From an uncultured Actinomycetes bacterium (GTDB lineage: Bacteria; Actinomycetota; Thermoleophilia; Gaiellales; F1-60-MAGs149), in NCBI GenBank assembly GCA_903847495.1, contig CAINDT010000017.1:1-14236 (forward strand): a stretch of DNA of 14,236 nt, written 5' to 3'. The notes beneath the pieces are model-generated. The model was given only the letters and a program-made list of their open reading frames with translations. It was not told the origin of the DNA and searched no databases. Shown here piece by piece: positions 1 through 7,829 of the stretch (the first letter of the stretch is position 1; every line of letters starts with the position of its first letter). The position numbers and the translations under genes were made by a program.

Positions 1-88
1 CGCCCTCGAGGACGACGTCGACCTCGACGGTCGGGTTGCCGCGCGAGTCGAGGATCTGGCGGCCGTGGATCGAGGTGATGACGCTCAT
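1..88 (-). CDS. eno: Enolase, N-terminal fragment (runs off the window)
   Basis: The first 29 codons of enolase, which converts 2-phosphoglycerate to phosphoenolpyruvate in glycolysis in the cytoplasm. The translation begins MSVITSIHGRQILDSRGNPT and continues VEVDVVLEG; the ILDSRGNPTVEV signature is diagnostic of the enolase N-terminal domain. The rest, including the catalytic barrel, lies before base 1. The ATG (bases 88-86) overlaps the mazG stop as ATGA, and an AAGGAG Shine-Dalgarno sits 4 nt upstream inside the last mazG codons, which fixes the start. It is the last visible gene of the mfd-foldase-mazG-eno series and is probably translationally coupled to mazG. Confidence 0.95.
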   Translation of the reverse strand, partial: MSVITSIHGRQILDSRGNPTVEVDVVLEG

Positions 89-1152
89 CGTGCTCCTTCT
101 CGGGGTGAACGGGCGAGCCGCTCCTTCGCGGCGCGATAGTAACGCTCCTGCTCCTCGAGCGAGAGGTCCGCGAACGCGAACCCCTTCTCGTCGGCGATGC
201 GCTCGGCCTCTTCGACGCGCGCGCGGAAGCGTCCGGCGGCACCGCGCAGCGCCGTCTCGGGGTCGACCTTGACGAGGCGCAGCAGGTTGACGGCGGCGAA
301 CAGGACGTCGCCCGCCTCGTCACGCACCTCGTCCGCTGGCGCGGGGCCGTGCGGGGGGTGGGCGGCGAGCGCCTCGACGAGCTCGTCGAGCTCCTCACGC
401 GTTGCGGCCTCTGCTCCGCTCCACCCCGACCAGTCGAAGCCGATCGCCGCCGCCCGCTTCTGCGTCTTGAGCGCCTGCAGCAGCGTCGGCAGCGACGCGG
501 GGATGTCGTGGAAGATCCCCTCGCGTCCCTCCTGCTCCCGCTTGATGCCCTCCCAGTTGCGCAGCACGTCGTCGGTGCCGTCTACCTCGACTTCGCCGTA
601 CACGTGCGGATGGCGACGCACCAGCTTGTCGCCGATGCCGCTGGCGACGTCGGACAGATCGCCCGCGCCCACCTCGCGCGTCATCACGCTGAGAATGAAG
701 GATTGGAACAGGACGTCGCCGAGCTCATCGACGAGCTTCGCGTCGGGCGGGCCGGCCAGCGCGACGTCGGCGAGCTCGTAGGCCTCCTCGATCGTGTGCT
801 GGACGATCGTCGCCGGCGTCTGCTCGCGGTCCCACGGGCACTCGCTGCGCAGCCGCACGGTGATCTCCCACAGCCGCCCGAGGGCCTGGGCCGTCGCGCG
901 CGCGGCCAGCGCCTCGCGGTCGAGCGCCACGTCGAGGGCGCCGTCAGCGCGCACCAGACGCCAGGCCGTCAGGTCGTCCACGGCGATCAGTGGCGCGTCT
1001 GCGGCATGGCGGACGCCACGCTCAGTCAAGAACGCGACAAGCGTCTCGCAGCGGATGTCGGCAGCACCAGCCGCGACGAGCTCCTCCAGGGCGAGCGCGG
1101 GCACGCCGGCGGGGTCTCCCCCGCCGAGCGCGACGACGCGTCGCTCAGCCAC
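85..1152 (-). CDS. mazG: MazG nucleoside triphosphate pyrophosphohydrolase with a short N-terminal extension
   Basis: Hydrolyses NTPs/dNTPs to the monophosphate and pyrophosphate, a cytoplasmic house-cleaning role in this family. The protein has 355 residues, against about 260 for the E. coli enzyme. Two MazG domains are visible. The first (about 92-205) has CPWDREQT at 105-112, and EEAYE (122-126) with ELGD (143-146) as the EExxE...ExxD magnesium site. The second (about 220-320) has IPASLPTLLQALKTQKRAA, GFDW, EELDE (253-257) and DEAGD (278-282). Residues 5-70 (VVALGGGDPAG, then a short alpha/beta-like stretch) resemble the start of a tetrapyrrole methylase domain, as in YabN-type fusions, but are too short to be a working methylase. 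The start is GTG (1152-1150), directly after the foldase TAG stop with no gap, so coupling is likely; no clear SD is seen. Confidence 0.93.
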   Translation of the reverse strand: MAERRVVALGGGDPAGVPALALEELVAAGAADIRCETLVAFLTERGVRHAADAPLIAVDDLTAWRLVRADGALDVALDREALAARATAQALGRLWEITVRLRSECPWDREQTPATIVQHTIEEAYELADVALAGPPDAKLVDELGDVLFQSFILSVMTREVGAGDLSDVASGIGDKLVRRHPHVYGEVEVDGTDDVLRNWEGIKREQEGREGIFHDIPASLPTLLQALKTQKRAAAIGFDWSGWSGAEAATREELDELVEALAAHPPHGPAPADEVRDEAGDVLFAAVNLLRLVKVDPETALRGAAGRFRARVEEAERIADEKGFAFADLSLEEQERYYRAAKERLARSPREGAR

Positions 1153-2220
1153 CTACCCGGCGGTGGTGGCGTCGGTCGCCGTCTGCTGCGGCGGCAGGGA
1201 GTAGCCCTTGGCGTACGCCGACTTGGCGGCGTACTCCTTCTGGACGCCGTCGAACCACTTCGTGGCGGCCTCGTTCTTCTTCGTCTGCGACAGCTCGTCG
1301 ATGATCTGCTGCTTGACGTCCTTGAAGGCCTGGACGGTGGCCGGCGTGACCGGGCCGAGCGCCTTGATGATGTGGCAGCCGAACTGCGACTTGACCGGCG
1401 GATCCGTGATGTCACCCGTGTTCTTCAGCGCGAATGCGGCCTTGCGGAAGTCGGCGTCCCAGTTCTCGTCGTTGGTGATCGTGTACTCGCCGCCGGTGTC
1501 CTTCGACCCCGGATCCGCGGAGTACTTCTTGACGAGGGCCTTCCAGTCGCCCGGGTTGGCCTCGACCTCCTTGAGGACCTCCTCCGCCTTCGCGCAGTCG
1601 GCGGCGGTGGCCTTCCCCTTCGGTGCGACGTCGAGCAGGATGTGCGCGACCTTGCGGGACTCAGCGGTCGTGAACTTCGTCGCCTTGTCCTTGTCGTACT
1701 GCTTCTGGGCCTCCTCGTCGGTCACCTTGACGTTCTTGGTGATGTCGTCGTAGAGCGCCTGCGCCTGCTGGCGGAGCGTGAACTGCTCGAGCAGCTGCGC
1801 CTCGGTCAGCCCCTGGTCCTTGAGGTACTTGTCGTACGCCTTCTGCTTGTTCTGGCAGCACTGGGCCTTGAACGCCTTGAGATCCTCCTGGATCTTCTTG
1901 TCGTCCACCTTGATGCCCTTGGCCTCGGCCTCCTGCTGGATCTCGGCGTTTTGCACGAGGCTCTGGAGGACCTGCTGCTTGAGCGTCTTCGCCTCGGCCG
2001 AGTCCTTCTTCGGGGCCGTCTGGCCGTTCGCCTCGCCCTGCTTGACGGCGGAGTCGTAGAGCTGGTCGAACTGCTCCTGCGTGATCTCCTGGTCGCCGAC
2101 GACGGCGACGGCGCCCGACGGCACGGTCGGCTTCTCCGGCGCGGAATCGCCTCCACCGCAGGCCGTCACGACCAGCGCGAGGGTGGCGAGCAGGACGACG
2201 AGCGAGAGGGCTTTGCGCAT
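1153..2220 (-). CDS. SurA/PrsA-like parvulin peptidyl-prolyl isomerase lipoprotein
   Basis: An extracytoplasmic foldase of 355 residues. The N-terminus MRKALSLVVLLATLALVVTAC is a lipoprotein signal peptide with lipobox VTAC (Cys21), followed by an acidic/Pro linker. Next comes a charged helical SurA_N-type chaperone region (about 40-185), then a parvulin (PpiC) domain (about 190-288). That domain shows KVAHILLDV, LVKKYSADPGSKDTGGEY, FRKAAFAL and DPPVKSQFGCHIIK, matching the family's HILV, YS-D-GG and FGxHII signatures. A second helical segment follows, and the C-terminus is Gln/Thr/Ala-rich. I chose ATG 2220 because it starts the signal peptide exactly and has GGAG 11 nt upstream. An in-frame ATG at 2268 with AGGGG 7 nt upstream, just after the mfd stop, would add 16 residues and cannot be excluded. 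There are adjacent cysteines at 121-122 and others at 209 and 282. It probably folds secreted proteins. Confidence 0.9.
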   Translation of the reverse strand: MRKALSLVVLLATLALVVTACGGGDSAPEKPTVPSGAVAVVGDQEITQEQFDQLYDSAVKQGEANGQTAPKKDSAEAKTLKQQVLQSLVQNAEIQQEAEAKGIKVDDKKIQEDLKAFKAQCCQNKQKAYDKYLKDQGLTEAQLLEQFTLRQQAQALYDDITKNVKVTDEEAQKQYDKDKATKFTTAESRKVAHILLDVAPKGKATAADCAKAEEVLKEVEANPGDWKALVKKYSADPGSKDTGGEYTITNDENWDADFRKAAFALKNTGDITDPPVKSQFGCHIIKALGPVTPATVQAFKDVKQQIIDELSQTKKNEAATKWFDGVQKEYAAKSAYAKGYSLPPQQTATDATTAG

Positions 2221-2279
2221 GGGAGAGGTGGCTCCGAGGGTGATGGTCAGATCGGGTGCGAGTCGCATGAAAGCGCCCC

Positions 2280-5200
2280 TCAGGACGCTTCCGACCGCAG
2301 GCCGATAATAGCATCGGCCAGTTCTCGCGCCCGATCGATAGGTGATCCGGACTGCGCGACGGGCAGTCGAAGCTCGTCCTTCGCGGGGGTCGCGATGATG
2401 CCGTCGAGGCGCTCGCGCAGGGTGCGCGCCTCCTCCAGCGACACGCGAGTGCCGGTGATCCGGGCACCGTCCTTGCCCACCTGGACGACGACGTTGCCGA
2501 GCGGCGCCACGGCGAGGCGCAGCTCCTGCATGCCGATCAGGTTCTGCACGGGATCCGGCACCGGGCCGAAGCGATCGGCCAGCTCGAGCTCGAGGTCGCG
2601 CAGCTGATCGATCTCCACGGCCAGCGCGATGCGGCGGTGCACGTCCATCTTGACGGCCTCCAGACCGACATAGTCGGCGGGCACGTACGCGTCGAGCGCG
2701 AGATCGATGCGCGGCCCGAGTGCCATCGCCTCGGGCGCCACGCCCTGCAGATCGGCGACAGCCTCGGCGAGCAGATCGCAGTAGAGCTCGAAGCCGATCG
2801 CCGCGACGTGGCCGGACTGCTCGTCGCCAAGCAGGTTGCCGGCGCCCCGCAGCTCGAGGTCGCGCATCGCGACGCGGAAGCCGGACCCGAGCTCGGTGTA
2901 GTCGGCGAGCGCCGCCAGCCGGGCGCGGGCCTCCTCCGACAGCTCGGTTGCGTCGGGATACAGCAGGTAGGCGTGGGCGGTGACGTCGGAGCGGCCGACG
3001 CGCCCTCGGATCTGGTACAGCTGCGACAGGCCGAGCAGGTCGGCGCGGTCGACGATCAGCGTGTTCGCCGTCGGAATGTCGAGCCCCGATTCGATGATCG
3101 TGGTCGCTACCAGCACGTCGTGATCGCCGCGCAGGAACGCCGCCATCACGTCCTCCAGCTGGCGCTCCGTCATCTGGCCATGGCCGATGCCGATGCGCAG
3201 CTCCGGGCAGAGCTGGTTGAGATGCTGCGCGGCCTCGTCGATGGTCTCCACGCGGTTGTGCAGGTAGAACGCCTGCCCCCCGCGCTCGATCTCGCGGCGC
3301 AGAGCGCCAGCGACCTGCTCGTCGTCGTACTCGCCGACGTGCGTGTGGATCGGGCGCCGGCCGCGCGGCGGCGTCGCGATCACAGAGATGTCGCGCAGCC
3401 CGGCCAGCGACATGTGGAGCGTGCGCGGGATCGGGGTCGCGGACAGCGCCAGCACGTCCACCTCGGTGCGCATCTGGCGCAACAGCTCCTTCTGCGCCAC
3501 GCCGAAGCGCTGCTCCTCGTCGACGATGACGAGACCGAGGTCGTTCGGCACGACATCGCGCGACAGCACACGGTGCGTGCCGATCAGCAGATCGACCTTG
3601 CCGTCGCGGAAGTCGGCGACGACCTCCTTCGACTCCTTCGCCGAGCGCATGCGCGAGACGACCTCGATGCGCACCGGCAGATCCATCAGACGGCTGCGGA
3701 ACGTGGCGCCGTGCTGCTGCGCGAGGATCGTCGTCGGCGCCAGCAGGAGCACCTGCTTGCCCGACTCGACCACGCGCACCGCGGCGCGCAGCGCGACCTC
3801 CGTCTTGCCGAAGCCGACGTCGCCGCAGATCAGGCGATCCATCGGGCGATCCTGCGAGAGGTCGTCCATGACCTCCTCGATCGCGCGCGCCTGGTCGTCG
3901 GTCTCGCTGTAGGCGAAGCCCTCCTCCACGCGACGCAGCAGCTCGCCCGGCTCGTCGTGCGACACGCCCGGGACGGCCTGGCGCTGCGCGTAGAGCGCGA
4001 GCAGCTCACCGGCCATCTCGCGCACGGCAACCCGCGCACGGGCCTTCATCTGCAGCCACGTCTTGCCCCCGAGCTTGGAGAGCTGCGGCTCCTTGCCGTC
4101 GGCGCCGACGTAGCGCGTCAGCTTCGAGATCTGCTCGTGCGGGAGGTAGAGGCGATCCTCGCCGCGGAAGGCGAGATCGAGGTAGTCGCGGGTGACGCCG
4201 CCGACGGTGCGCGTCTCGAAGCGCTCGAAGCGGCCGACGCCGTGATCCTCGTGGACGACGACGTCGCCCGGACGCAGATCGCCGAACGACGAGATCGCGC
4301 GTCCACCACGAGCTGGCGCAGTACGCCGCGAGCGGAACAGCGACGACCCGGTGATGACGGCGATGCGCGCTGTCGGTGCCACCATGCCGCGGCGCAGCGG
4401 TGCGACCACGGCGTACACGCCCGCCGCGTCGGGCAGCGCGTCGCCCTCCTCCAGCCACTCGACGTCAAGACGCTTCAACTGCCGGATCGCGCGCTCGGCG
4501 TCGCCGACATGCGGGAACGAGAGCAGGACCCGGAGATCCCGCCCGGCGAGTCCCTTGAGGGCGCGTTCGATCTCCGCGAGGCCGCGCGCCGCGAGCGCCG
4601 GCGGATGCCCCTCGAACACGATGGGCTGCCCGCTTGGCAGTACGTCGAGGCGATGCGCTCCGTCGAGCGTCTCCGCGAGCTGCTCGTGCGTCAGGTACGC
4701 ACGGCGGGCGGGACCTGCGATCTCCTCGATGCGCTCGCGCCCCGCGGCGCGGATCTCGGGCGCATCCCAGAGGAGCAGCGGCCCCGCGCTGATCAGCTCG
4801 GGTGCCAGCGCGACGAGCCCCTCCGGGAGATGCGGCCCCTCATCGCCGAGGCGCTCGCTCAGATCGCCCGTGTCGCCGTCGCTGGCCGGATGGATGGTGA
4901 TCGCACCGATATCGCGCAACGAGCGCTGCGTCAGCGTCGAGAACGACGAGAGCCGCTCGACGTCATCGCCGAACAGGTCGATGCGGACCGGCTCGCGCCC
5001 CGTCGTCGGGAAGACGTCGACAAGGTCGCCACGCACCGAGACCTGGCCGCGCTCGTCGACGGAGCCGTCAACGCGTTCGTACCCCATCGCGACGAGGCGG
5101 GTGACGAGCGCGTCGCGATCGATCGCGTCGCCCTTGGCGATACGAAAGCCCGCTGGTCGCGACGCGCGTCCCGGCAAACGCTCCACGAGGGCATCGGCCG

Positions 5201-5621
5201 ACACAGCGACGACACCGCCCTCCGCGAGGACGGCGAGAGCGTGCGCCCGCTCGCCGACGAGATGCGGTGCGGGTGCGAGACCGGAGCCCCAGTCGACGCC
5301 GCGGTGCGGCAGGTAGGCGACGGGTGCACCGGGCAGAAAGGCCTGCACGGCGTCGGCGAGCTCGCGCGCCCGATCATCGTCGGCGACCACGACCGACAGC
5401 GCCGGGCGGTCCGCGTCGGCGCGGCGCGCATGCAGCGCAGCCACGACCAGCGGCAGGACGGCCTCGGCGCACCGTGCGGCGACGATCGCCGTCGAGCCCA
5501 GACGGGTCGCGAGCTGGCCGACGTCGTCGGCCGCCGCGAAGGCTGCGGTGACAGGCTCGAGCCCCGCGACCGCAGCGGGCGGCGGCGCACTATCCTGCTC
5601 GTGGTCGTCGTGGTCGTCCAT
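2280..5621 (-). CDS. mfd: Transcription-repair coupling factor Mfd
   Basis: A DNA translocase that removes RNA polymerase stalled at lesions and recruits UvrA for nucleotide excision repair. It has about 1113 residues, close to the usual 1150. Domains in order: UvrB-homology region (about 20-350, with YLPHRGVDWGSG near 104 and RGDLVDVFP near 198); the RNA-polymerase interaction domain (about 445-500, FGDLRPGDVVVHEDHGVGRF); then the RecG-like motor. The motor has Walker A GDVGFGKTEVAL (about 601), IGTHRVLS, DEEQRFG (about 702), LSATPIPRTLHMSL (about 728), TTIIESGLDIP (about 841) and GRVGRSD (about 874). A C-terminal TRCF domain follows, with LRGAGNLLGDEQSGH. I start at ATG 5621; an adjacent in-frame GTG at 5624 is equally possible. 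No SD is visible, and a -10-like TAGGCT lies about 12-17 nt upstream, suggesting a near-leaderless mRNA. It is the first gene of the minus-strand operon. Confidence 0.97.
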   Translation of the reverse strand: MDDHDDHEQDSAPPPAAVAGLEPVTAAFAAADDVGQLATRLGSTAIVAARCAEAVLPLVVAALHARRADADRPALSVVVADDDRARELADAVQAFLPGAPVAYLPHRGVDWGSGLAPAPHLVGERAHALAVLAEGGVVAVSADALVERLPGRASRPAGFRIAKGDAIDRDALVTRLVAMGYERVDGSVDERGQVSVRGDLVDVFPTTGREPVRIDLFGDDVERLSSFSTLTQRSLRDIGAITIHPASDGDTGDLSERLGDEGPHLPEGLVALAPELISAGPLLLWDAPEIRAAGRERIEEIAGPARRAYLTHEQLAETLDGAHRLDVLPSGQPIVFEGHPPALAARGLAEIERALKGLAGRDLRVLLSFPHVGDAERAIRQLKRLDVEWLEEGDALPDAAGVYAVVAPLRRGMVAPTARIAVITGSSLFRSRRTAPARGGRAISSFGDLRPGDVVVHEDHGVGRFERFETRTVGGVTRDYLDLAFRGEDRLYLPHEQISKLTRYVGADGKEPQLSKLGGKTWLQMKARARVAVREMAGELLALYAQRQAVPGVSHDEPGELLRRVEEGFAYSETDDQARAIEEVMDDLSQDRPMDRLICGDVGFGKTEVALRAAVRVVESGKQVLLLAPTTILAQQHGATFRSRLMDLPVRIEVVSRMRSAKESKEVVADFRDGKVDLLIGTHRVLSRDVVPNDLGLVIVDEEQRFGVAQKELLRQMRTEVDVLALSATPIPRTLHMSLAGLRDISVIATPPRGRRPIHTHVGEYDDEQVAGALRREIERGGQAFYLHNRVETIDEAAQHLNQLCPELRIGIGHGQMTERQLEDVMAAFLRGDHDVLVATTIIESGLDIPTANTLIVDRADLLGLSQLYQIRGRVGRSDVTAHAYLLYPDATELSEEARARLAALADYTELGSGFRVAMRDLELRGAGNLLGDEQSGHVAAIGFELYCDLLAEAVADLQGVAPEAMALGPRIDLALDAYVPADYVGLEAVKMDVHRRIALAVEIDQLRDLELELADRFGPVPDPVQNLIGMQELRLAVAPLGNVVVQVGKDGARITGTRVSLEEARTLRERLDGIIATPAKDELRLPVAQSGSPIDRARELADAIIGLRSEAS

Positions 5622-5632
5622 CACCGGCGAGC

Positions 5633-5643
5633 CGTAGCCTACG
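5633..5643. promoter_or_regulatory. Candidate symmetric bidirectional -10 element between mfd and the M20 peptidase gene
   Basis: The 11-nt near-palindrome CGTAGCCTACG reads TAGCCT on the plus strand (5635-5640) and TAGGCT on the minus strand (5641-5636). Both fit the TAnnnT -10 pattern. Predicted starts would be near 5648 (plus, about 24-nt leader with an SD) and near 5629 (minus, only a few nt before the mfd start). The start codons are only about 50 bp apart, so a shared element is plausible. I see no convincing -35 on either side. This is inference from sequence alone. Confidence 0.4.
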
Positions 5644-5671
5644 TCCCCGCCCCACCCATCGGAGCCACCCC

Positions 5672-7003
5672 ATGTCCCGCACCACCGAGGAGCTGATCGA
5701 GGAACTCTGCGAGTTCCTCCGCATTCCGTCGATCTCGTCGGGCGACGGTACGCCCGAGGACATCGCCGCTGCGGCCATGTGGGTGCGTGATCGCATCGTC
5801 GCGGCAGGCGGCACCGCCGAGCTCGTGCCGACGCAGGTCAACCCGCTGGTGGTCGGCCAGCTGCCGTCCTCGACGGGCACCGGGCCGCGCGTCCTCCTCT
5901 ACGGCCACTACGACGTGCAGACCGTCGCCCCACTCGAGGACTGGACCACGCCGCCGTTCGAGCCGACGATCCGCGACGGCGCGCTCTACGCGCGCGGCGC
6001 CAGCGACGACAAGGGCAACTTTCACGCCCTGCTGTCGGCCGCCGCGGGCCTCGCTGCCGAGGGTGCGCTCCCGGTGCAGCTGACGATCGTCCTCGACGGC
6101 GAGGAGGAGGTCGGCGGGCACTCGGTGATCGACTGGATCGAGCAGCAGCCCGCCGGGTCGTACGACGCCGCCGTGGTCTTCGACGCGGGCTTCGTCGCCC
6201 CGGGACACGCCGCGATCGAGGCGGGCGTCCGTGGCGTGATCACCGGCACGATCACCGTGCGCACCGGCGAGCGCGACGCCCACTCGGGCCTCTACGGTGG
6301 TGGCGCACTCAACGCCGCACACGTCCTCAGCCGCCTCATCAGCGACCTCGAGGCCGGCCCCGACGGGCGCCTCCACGAGTCGCTGATGGCGGGCGTCGCA
6401 CCCGCATCGCCAATCGAGGAGGCCGCGTGGGCGACGCTGCCCGATCCGGCTGGCGAACTCGCGATCGCCGGCATCGCGCCGAAGGGGCCGGAAGCGCTGG
6501 CGGACTACTACCGCCGCACCACCGCCATGCCGACCTTCGACGTGAACGCCATCACCTGTCGCGACGCGGGGGCCAACCGCACGATCGTGCCCTGCGAGGC
6601 CACGGCCGCGGTCTCCTTCCGTCTCGTCGGCGGCCAGGACGCGCAGGCCTTCTGGCAGGCCATCCAGGATCTGCTGCACTCCCGCGCCCCGGAGGGTGCC
6701 ACCCTCGAGTTCGCGGTGCGCGGCATGGCCGAGGGCGCGGCGTTCGATCCGGAGTTGCCCGCCATCCGCCTGGCGCGCGAGGCGATCGAGGCGGCAACCG
6801 GCATGCCGTGCGCGGTGACGCGCTCCGGCGGCGCGATTCCGCTCGTCACGGCACTCGCCAAGCAGGGCGTGCCGACGGTGCTGAGCGGGTGCGCACTGCC
6901 CAACGATCGCATCCACGCGCCCGACGAGCACCTGCGCGTCGACCAGTACGCCCTCGGCGTCGCGATGGGCCGCGCGATCCTCACGGCCTTCGGGCAGTTG
7001 TAG
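5672..7003 (+). CDS. M20-family zinc peptidase (dipeptidase/CNDP-like)
   Basis: A 443-residue cytoplasmic di-zinc amidohydrolase of the M20 family (ArgE/DapE/CPG2/CNDP type). Metal and catalytic residues are visible: GHYDVQ (His79, Asp81), GASDDKG (bridging Asp112), DGEEEVGG (general base Glu145 and ligand Glu146), FDAG (Asp171) and IHAPDEH (His415). DAHSGLYGG (about 202-210) marks the lid/dimerisation domain, where the conserved His204 reaches the partner's active site in relatives. NRTIVPCEATAAVSFRLV is the family's NxIPxEATAxVSFRL signature. The ATG has GGAG 7 nt upstream. There is no signal peptide. The subfamily is nearest to dipeptidases that cleave small peptides, but the exact substrate cannot be read from sequence. 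The creatininase-family gene follows 63 bp downstream on the same strand. Confidence 0.92.
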   Translation: MSRTTEELIEELCEFLRIPSISSGDGTPEDIAAAAMWVRDRIVAAGGTAELVPTQVNPLVVGQLPSSTGTGPRVLLYGHYDVQTVAPLEDWTTPPFEPTIRDGALYARGASDDKGNFHALLSAAAGLAAEGALPVQLTIVLDGEEEVGGHSVIDWIEQQPAGSYDAAVVFDAGFVAPGHAAIEAGVRGVITGTITVRTGERDAHSGLYGGGALNAAHVLSRLISDLEAGPDGRLHESLMAGVAPASPIEEAAWATLPDPAGELAIAGIAPKGPEALADYYRRTTAMPTFDVNAITCRDAGANRTIVPCEATAAVSFRLVGGQDAQAFWQAIQDLLHSRAPEGATLEFAVRGMAEGAAFDPELPAIRLAREAIEAATGMPCAVTRSGGAIPLVTALAKQGVPTVLSGCALPNDRIHAPDEHLRVDQYALGVAMGRAILTAFGQL

Positions 7004-7031
7004 CGCCGACCGGACTCTGACCGCCGCGGGG

Positions 7032-7040
7032 TGCTACGTT
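7032..7040 (+). promoter_or_regulatory. Candidate extended -10 promoter for the creatininase-family gene
   Basis: TGCTACGTT in the 63-bp gap after the peptidase gene fits an extended -10 (TGn followed by TAnnnT). It would give a start near 7047 and a leader of about 20 nt containing the AGGAG ribosome site. No recognisable -35 is present, as tolerated by extended -10 promoters. The gene could also be read through from the peptidase. Confidence 0.3.
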
Positions 7041-7066
7041 CGCCCCAGCGATCCGAGGAGAAGCAG

Positions 7067-7828
7067 ATGGATACGGTGCAGATGGAGCTCTTGACGACGC
7101 GCGAGTTCGTCGCGGCGGGGTTCACGGCGGCGATCATCCCGCTAGGCGCATGCGAAAGCCACGGCGACCACATGCCGATGGGCACGGATGGGTTCACCTC
7201 CCACGCGCTCGCGGTGCAGATCGCCGAGCAGCTCGAGCGCACGGTCGTGCTGCCGCCGAACTTCCTCGGCATGAGCGGGCACTACCGGCACCACCCGATG
7301 GCGCTCAGCCTCAGCTCGGAGACGCAGACCCGCGTCATCGCCGACCTGCTCGAGTCGCTGCACCACTGGGGCATTCACCGCGTCCTACTGCTCAACGCGC
7401 ACGACGGCAACATCCCCTCCATCGAGATCGCCGCGCGCGACGCGAAGATCGCTCACCCCGAGATGAGCATCGCGACGATCGACTGGTGGGTCGTGACCAA
7501 CCAGCGCATCGCCGAGGGCACGTTCGACGTCTGGGCCGGCTGGGGCCACGCGGGCGAGGCGGAGACGTCGCTCGGCCTCGCGCTGTTCCCCGAGCTGATG
7601 CAGATGGAGCACGCCCGCGGCCAGGTCCCGACGACGGATCCGCACGTGCGCGAGTTCTGGCTGTTCGAGGAGCTCACGAAGTACGGCGCGTCGGGCGCAC
7701 CGAAGCACGCGACACCGGAGAAGGGCCAGGCCATCGTCGATGTCGTCGTCGACTACATGGTCCCGTACCTGCGGCGTTTCGAGGACCACGGCCTCGACTT
7801 CCACCCCGAGGACGAGCCCGAGCCCTGA
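7067..7828 (+). CDS. Creatininase-family (creatinine amidohydrolase/MftE-like) metal-dependent amidohydrolase
   Basis: A 253-residue member of the creatininase family, di-metal enzymes that cleave C-N amide bonds of small ring or peptide substrates (creatinine, formamidopyrimidines, the MftA peptide). Visible signatures are IIPLGACESHGDHMPMGTD, with expected ligands Glu30, His32 and Asp41, then NAHDGN (His112) and WGHAGEAETS (His161, Glu164). The second motif is usually NGHGGN, so Ala111 and Asp113 are departures. The start is ATG 7067, preceded by a strong GAGGAG 6 nt upstream; a GTG 36 nt earlier is open in frame but lacks such a site. The protein ends in an acidic Glu/Asp/Pro tail. No mycofactocin genes are nearby, so MftE is not supported. 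It lies behind an M20 peptidase and the two may act on a shared amide substrate (inference). The stop is one base from the convergent HAD gene's stop. Confidence 0.88.
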   Translation: MDTVQMELLTTREFVAAGFTAAIIPLGACESHGDHMPMGTDGFTSHALAVQIAEQLERTVVLPPNFLGMSGHYRHHPMALSLSSETQTRVIADLLESLHHWGIHRVLLLNAHDGNIPSIEIAARDAKIAHPEMSIATIDWWVVTNQRIAEGTFDVWAGWGHAGEAETSLGLALFPELMQMEHARGQVPTTDPHVREFWLFEELTKYGASGAPKHATPEKGQAIVDVVVDYMVPYLRRFEDHGLDFHPEDEPEP

Positions 7829-7829
7829 C

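Noticed and set aside
349..2607. A 752-codon plus-strand open frame opposite mazG and the foldase gene
   Set aside because: Its Leu/Arg/Val/Gly repetition mirrors the Lys/Gln/Glu-rich foldase codons on the other strand; no domain or ribosome site.
2637..5696. A 1019-codon plus-strand open frame opposite mfd
   Set aside because: It lies antisense to an unmistakable mfd, its protein is Arg/Ala/Asp/His/Leu-rich without domains, and GC-rich codon use creates such frames.
5639..6931. A 430-codon minus-strand open frame opposite the M20 peptidase gene
   Set aside because: Antisense shadow; the plus strand carries a full set of M20 metal motifs and a good ribosome site.
7067..7828. Mycofactocin peptidase MftE
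   Set aside because: Family signatures fit creatininases in general, but no mftA, mftB, mftC or other mycofactocin gene is in the window.
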